DNA from: Certhia americana
Lineage: Eukaryota; Chordata; Aves; Passeriformes; Certhiidae
Direction of reading: 5' to 3'
Length of the DNA stretch: 64,000 nucleotides
Assembly: GCA_018697195.1 (NCBI GenBank)
Contig: JAGMWU010000036.1
Span: 767,222 to 831,221, forward strand
Part shown: one piece after another, positions 63,173 through 64,000 of the stretch
Numbering within the stretch: position 1 is the stretch's first letter
How the letters are laid out: each line of letters opens with the position of its first letter
Translations under genes and position numbers: made by a program
Notes under the pieces: generated by a model
Told to the model about the DNA's origin: nothing
Seen by the model: the letters and a program-made list of their open reading frames with translations, nothing else
Databases searched by the model: none

Positions 63173-64000
63173 CTTCCCAACTCACATATAATGCTATTTG
63201 GGATTATAAAACAAAGGCCAAGGATGCTTTAAAGATAGGTACAGCTCTCCAAGAACAGGTCTGGTAATTTGTTTTGCAAGGCAGACAAATAAGATGAAAC
63301 TGTCCAGAACAGTGCTCTGGCCTCTCTCCCCCTTGACAGGCCCTGTGTCCTATCACCCCTCCTCAGCCTGAGATTGCCAGCCCCTCTGTGGCTGAGATAG
63401 AGGCAACTGTGCCTAAAATGCTGTGGCCCCATCATGCTACTAGTTTGTTACTGGTCCAGGAGAACCATCACTGCTTTCCAAAAGACATGGTTCTAAATGG
63501 GGGAGGAAACTCCCATCCTGATCCTTGGTTCAGGATCCAGAGGTTGAGATAAGCATTTAAGGAAGGATCTTTGCTGAAGACCTCAGCTTTGAGTCTCTCA
63601 CATGGCATCTCATCACACCATATTCAGGAGCACCAGTTAGGAAGATCTTATTCCCTTATTCCCTCTGGGGCAGATGAAGAGTGAGGTAAGAGCTGGGAAA
63701 CACACTCTGCCCTCATCAGCACTCAGAGATGCTTTTAATCTCATGTTTCTCAGGGCTGTGGAGCACCAGGGCTGTCAGGAACCAAACTCATCTGCAGCAT
63801 CCCACAGTCCCCATGGAAACCTGGCTCTAGCGCTTTGCCTGGTCCTTAACAAGAACTTCACTCTGAACTTTGTTTCCCTGGGCTGAAGTGGTAGAATCCA
63901 CAGCCAAAGCCTTTGTCTACCTTCACAGAGAGCTAGACAGGCACAGCAGGAGGAATGCAGCAAACAGCTCCTGCCCTCTGCAAAGTCTCAATGCAGATCT

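Larger units (their letters stand above)
60536..64000 (-). other. WNT4: WNT4 intron 1 (partial)
   Basis: No first exon (Met plus a hydrophobic leader followed by a donor) and no CpG island is seen in this 3.5 kb, so exon 1 and the promoter must lie beyond the right edge. The stretch contains no recognised repeat. It holds an inverted repeat at 61560-61631 and motif-rich AT blocks at 62720-63240 that could be regulatory. Confidence 0.75.

Overview
The window is vertebrate nuclear DNA, almost certainly from a bird and probably a neoavian or songbird-like species. The evidence is an intron-rich layout with GT-AG splicing, many CR1 LINE fragments in both orientations (some with the ATTCTATG-like CR1 tail), and two solo LTRs that look like avian endogenous retroviruses. 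Two recognisable protein genes sit tail to tail: CDC42 on the + strand (left half) and WNT4 on the - strand (right end). This is the order found in other amniotes. I see no bacterial, CRISPR or operon-like content, and the longest open frames are mostly antisense CR1 or chance.

Left, 1-28170: CDC42. The first ~12.6 kb is intron 1; the 5' noncoding exon and promoter are not visible, though a CpG-enriched edge at 1-160 hints that the promoter island lies just upstream. Coding exons are at 12644-12748, 17033-17105, 20667-20776 and 20864-21061. Two alternative terminal exons follow: 25280-25369 (tail CCIF, brain/palmitoylated type) and 26765-26854 (tail CVLL, ubiquitous geranylgeranylated type). 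Each encodes a 191-residue protein. Intron 3 holds a sense-oriented solo LTR. The terminal-exon 3' UTR contains a perfect 10-bp hairpin.

Middle, 28170-~55150: about 27 kb between the convergent genes with no protein-coding gene I can support. It holds CR1 fragments, one 583-bp solo LTR with a near-perfect 5-bp target duplication, a (GT)n array next to a good CTCF-like motif, and a 239-bp direct duplication 4.18 kb apart. One copy of that duplication interrupts a CR1 element.

Right, ~55150-64000: WNT4 exons 2-5 on the - strand, encoding 325 residues from just after the signal peptide to the stop codon. The signal-peptide exon lies beyond the right edge. WNT4 intron 1 (60536-64000) carries inverted repeats and motif clusters that make it a candidate regulatory region.

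CDC42 is a membrane-associated Rho GTPase controlling polarity and actin; WNT4 is a secreted lipid-modified ligand. They are neighbours by conserved synteny, and nothing here shows that they share a pathway. I found no convincing undescribed multi-gene system. The best leads are the 239-bp duplication, the LTR inside CDC42, the CDC42 3' UTR hairpin and the WNT4 intron-1 elements.
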